Origin: Prinia subflava
Taxonomy: Eukaryota > Chordata > Aves > Passeriformes > Cisticolidae
NCBI RefSeq assembly: GCF_021018805.1
Contig: NC_086249.1
Span: 79,572,472 to 79,636,471 of the forward strand
Reading direction: 5' to 3'
Length of the DNA: 64,000 bases
Positions 60,618-64,000 of this stretch are shown here, piece by piece. The translations under genes and the position numbers were made by a program. Positions within the stretch are counted from its first letter, which is position 1. The number at the start of each line of letters is the position of its first letter. The notes below the pieces were generated by a model, which did no database searches, had not been told where the DNA came from, and saw nothing but the letters and a program-made list of their open reading frames with translations.

Positions 60618-63600
60618 CTACAGAAAAATGGAGGGATAGGATTTTAATTTTCCCACATGAGATACTAAATGAGAAAGAATTTAAGTCAAGAAACAAGTAT
60701 TCCTTTGTGCACTTCCTAGCACTGGAACCCAGCACTTCCTGTATTGCTGCCCACAGACGACAGTACACAAACCTGTTGTAACTCTAAGAAAAAATTTTTA
60801 GTAAAACAAAACCTGGAGCATAATGTAATATATCAACAATGCTGATATGGATATAGATGTCTGTGTTGGTGTTCACACTTTTCCACTTATAAGAAATTTA
60901 GCTGAGTACTTCCGTATTTGCAACATTCTGTTACCTCCAACTTTTTAAGTGGCTACAAGCATCAGAGTATTTTTCTAAAATAGACTGTGAAGCAAAAATG
61001 GTAGAAAAATTTTTTCAATATGAGGAGAAACTTTTTGGGAAAATTAAATACTGTATTTTTATTTCTAGACCATCTGTCAATGAAACATCAATCAGCTTTG
61101 TATAATTTATATATTAAATATACATGGCAAGACACAAGCATGCAACTTTTGTCTTTTTTTCCTGTTACTTTTGTTATATATATGCAATGCTTTGGATAAT
61201 ACAGTATTTTAGCTTTAATTAAAAAACAAACACACAAATCAAAACCCAATGCAGAGATTTCAGCACACTCCTCCACTCCCTGTTATGAAATACAATTAAC
61301 CGACATACTAGTCAAAATTCATTCTCTGAGATCATTGCAGATTGGAGGTATTAGAAACAAAAGACTGCTGGAAACAAATTTGTTAGATTATAATAAAAAC
61401 AAAGCAATGAAAAATGGATTCATTTTCACAGACAGTATCTGATACTCAAAAGCTCAACCTGCAAGCCTTTCATAACGTGACTATTGTAAACATGTAGATT
61501 TCTTTCTGTCTTTTATGTACCTTGAATCACAGTAAGCCAGAACGGTGTAAAAAAAACTACTCATGGACAAGCAACTGCAAAAGCAGAAATTAAACATAAG
61601 TTCAAATGAGATGTTACGGAAGAACAAAAACCCCCTATAAGGTCATCCAAGAAAAACAATCAAAAGGTGAGGTAACAATTAGAATGGCCTGATAACAGAA
61701 AGGGAAAATAACTCCTTTGTGTTTCAAAAGAAAAGTTAGATTTGGTTGCTTTTTAATTTTTTTTTTAAAGAAGACTTGACATTGAAACCAGAAGGAAGCT
61801 GGAAAAGTCAAGGCTAGCTGCTATACAGAAGAAAAATACTGCATGGCATAAGGCAGTCTTGCCCTAGAACAGAACACTACTGGTCAAAAAAATGTTTTCC
61901 TTCTACTTCCTTATGTGTTTTATTATTAAAAAGCAATAGCAAATCACAGCATTAAAAAATAATCTGACCACATATTGATTTTTCTTAGCCTTCTGTTGGG
62001 GGCTTTGACTTTCAGAGTATCTGTGACATAATGCACTTTTTCCTCCAGTTAAATTACTTTTCCCGCTTAAAACAGGGTAGAAGCATCCTTGATTTGCAAA
62101 TCAAAAAAAACAAAACAACCCACAAAAAAAAGCCAAAACATTTCTTTTTCTCCACCTGAATATAACTATGCTTGCTAAAACAGCACAAGCTGTATATGAG
62201 TTATATCTAAAAGAATTTTTTTCTAAAAGAAAAAAACCACCAGAAACTAGAAATAGTTTGAATTGTAAGAGACCTTAAAGATCACCAGGATCCCACCACA
62301 CATTCCACTAGACCAGGCTGATCAAAGCCCCATCCAGTCTGGACTTGAACATTTTCAGGGATCAGGCATCCACAGCTTCTCCAGGCAACCTGTTCAGTGC
62401 CTCATCACCCTCACAGTAGAGAGGTTCTGTTTCCTCTCTCTAATCTAAACCTACCTCTTACAGTTTAAAGTCATCTCCCCTTGTCCTATCACTATATGAA
62501 AAAATAAAATATCAACTATGAAGTTATCACCTGCTTTTAACTAGCTGAAAACACTGAAATATTAGAGGAATGTGCCTCCTGTTGAAGACGTCCTTCCCAT
62601 TCTCAAATTTCATTTGACAAAGCAAGTACTCAAATCTATGCTTTCTGACCTCATATACAGATATATATATATTAAAAAAAGCAGACTAGTAGGGCAAGAG
62701 CATACACAAATGGCTTGAATTATCCCTCTGAAAGTCATCCCTTACTTTTCAACAGTCTATTGAGCAATGAAAAAATGAAAAGTAGGTAAGTCTTCAAAGC
62801 ACAAGTATCTCCTTCACTTTAAAATATTACATTCTTTTTAAGATAAGCACGTAATAACACTTTAAAAATACCAGCAATATTGGCATGGTAAAATATTCAA
62901 CTAACTTTCTTTCTGAATCCCTAATTTTGCGTGGGATTAGTGAAGTTGTATATAAATCAAGTTTTTCTAGATTAACTGTTGTCTATTCTCTAATGGGCAA
63001 GCTCAGCTCCTGAGCCTTGCACTGTCACTGCAACACAAGAAATCCTGCAAAATAATTCAACTCACTGATTAAACTCACAGTGTCAAGTGACCAAAATAAG
63101 GAGAAATTATTTCAAGCCATACCTCACCCCAGTGAACAATTAACTATCAACATAAACATAAGATGAGCTCCTAAGGCAAACTTAATGACTTACTGTAAGT
63201 TTTACTGTCTTGACAGAGTAATGATATTTGACACTGTGCTCATGCAGAAGCCACAAAACATATCTACTTATATGTTGCCATGCTCTCTTTGGTCTACTGC
63301 TGTTTATCTCTAGGGCAGGGATGAAGCTTCAGCTGCCTAGATGATGTCAAAACAGCTCAGAAAGTTACGGAGAGACAATTTTTGCAGATGTGTAATGTCA
63401 TTGAATATTTTTTCTCACATAAAAGGTGTAGAGAAGTAAAATTTCATGTAGCAGGTTCTCTGCTATTTGTTCTTGAATGATCAGGAAATAGTCCATCCAA
63501 CCACTATTAACTCTGATGCAGCATCAAGAGAGAGTTTGTCACAAATAGCATCTCTAATAGCAACACAAATAGCATCCAAAGACGACCTGATGCAGCGAGA

Positions 63601-64000
63601 GCTGGAGGAAGAAAGCTCAGGCTCAGTTCCAAGCCCTACCTGCATTGCTAATACAACTGAAACTTTTAGGAGTTTGAAGCTAGTTAATTGTTCTGCATGA
63701 TGAAGTGTGACATGGAATAACTACTCCTTACTTTGGTCACTATGACACTGTAAGCTTAAGCAGTGAATAAAGCTGGAATCAATTTCTGTGCTGGGGAAAT
63801 ACTGCAAAAAATATAGCATGGGGTAAATTTTAACTGGTTTGTTGAACTAAAACACACTTCCTTCAGATGAGTTCTAAACATGAATAAAATACGTGACTGC
63901 CTCAAGTTCTGCTTTAAATATCCCTTTCCCACAGCATGCACCTGTCATAAAACCAAAGGCAAGGGGTAGACTGGAAGCTGGCAAAATGAATGCTCCATAA
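60618..64000 (-). other. UXS1: UXS1 intron, runs off the right edge
   Basis: I looked here for the next upstream exon (the LINHDVVEPLY region in human) and did not find it. The stretch is AT-rich intron with one CR1 fragment (62255-62497) and short A/T and (TA)n tracts near 62655. The UXS1 promoter and N-terminal exons are outside the window. Confidence 0.7.
62255..62497 (-). mobile_element. CR1 LINE 3' end in a UXS1 intron
   Basis: The plus strand reads as the reverse complement of a diverged CR1 tail ('AAGAGACCTTAAAGATCACC', 'CCCATCCAGTCTGGACTTGA', 'TCACCCTCACAGTAGAGAGG', 'CCCCTTGTCCTATCACTA'). It lies in the same sense as UXS1. The terminal octamers are eroded. Confidence 0.85.

Noticed and set aside
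63467..63700. 77-codon plus-strand frame with repeated IASLIATQIAS-like wording
   Set aside because: The wording comes from a short tandem repeat (AATAGCATC and AATAGCAAC units) within a UXS1 intron. It is antisense to the gene and no family was recognised.
61000..64000. Search for the next upstream UXS1 exon (LINHDVVEPLY region) and for tRNA or small RNA genes
   Set aside because: No matching coding segment or B-box-like motif was found by eye. The exon must be beyond the window.

Overview
The window looks like nuclear DNA from a bird. It contains split vertebrate genes with GT-AG introns, and its interspersed repeats are almost entirely CR1 LINE fragments plus one piece resembling an avian ERVL-type LTR. 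No Alu-like or B1-like SINEs are visible. Species cannot be named from the sequence. No bacterial features are present: no operons, CRISPR array, or tRNA/rRNA gene was recognised.

Two protein genes are supported. ECRG4 (augurin, the gene called C2orf40 in human) is complete on the + strand. It has four coding exons between 27334 and 32990, begins in a CpG island and ends at an AATAAA near 33192. UXS1 (UDP-glucuronate decarboxylase / UDP-xylose synthase 1) lies on the - strand. Its last nine coding exons run from 60617 down to the stop codon at 40563. The exons for the N-terminus and the Gly-rich NAD-binding motif lie beyond the right edge. The two genes are tail to tail, about 6.7 kb apart, matching the ECRG4-UXS1 order I recall from human 2q12. 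They are neighbours by synteny, with no known shared pathway: one makes a secreted neuropeptide-like precursor, the other a Golgi sugar-nucleotide enzyme for glycosaminoglycan linker synthesis.

Layout: 1-1650 is the interior of an old CR1 on the - strand, cut by the window edge. 1650-21990 is intergenic, with two CR1 3' tails near 16.2-16.6 kb, a small tandem duplication, a CpG-dense pocket near 12.2 kb and a palindrome cluster near 15.9 kb. 21993-24400 is the best preserved CR1 (endonuclease end, reverse transcriptase, 3' UTR). 25621-25912 is another CR1 tail. 27085-33220 is ECRG4, with CR1 pieces in introns 2 and 3. 33220-39870 is the intergenic gap, with an LTR-like fragment near 35.1-35.5 kb. 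39870-64000 is UXS1, with CR1 pieces in two introns, an intronic 101-bp direct repeat pair and a perfect 12-bp-stem hairpin.

I did not find an undescribed multi-gene system. The signals most worth a second look are the intronic duplication in UXS1, the UXS1 intron hairpin, the isolated CpG-dense pocket upstream of ECRG4, the palindromes, and the 11-bp minisatellite beside an ECRG4 splice donor.
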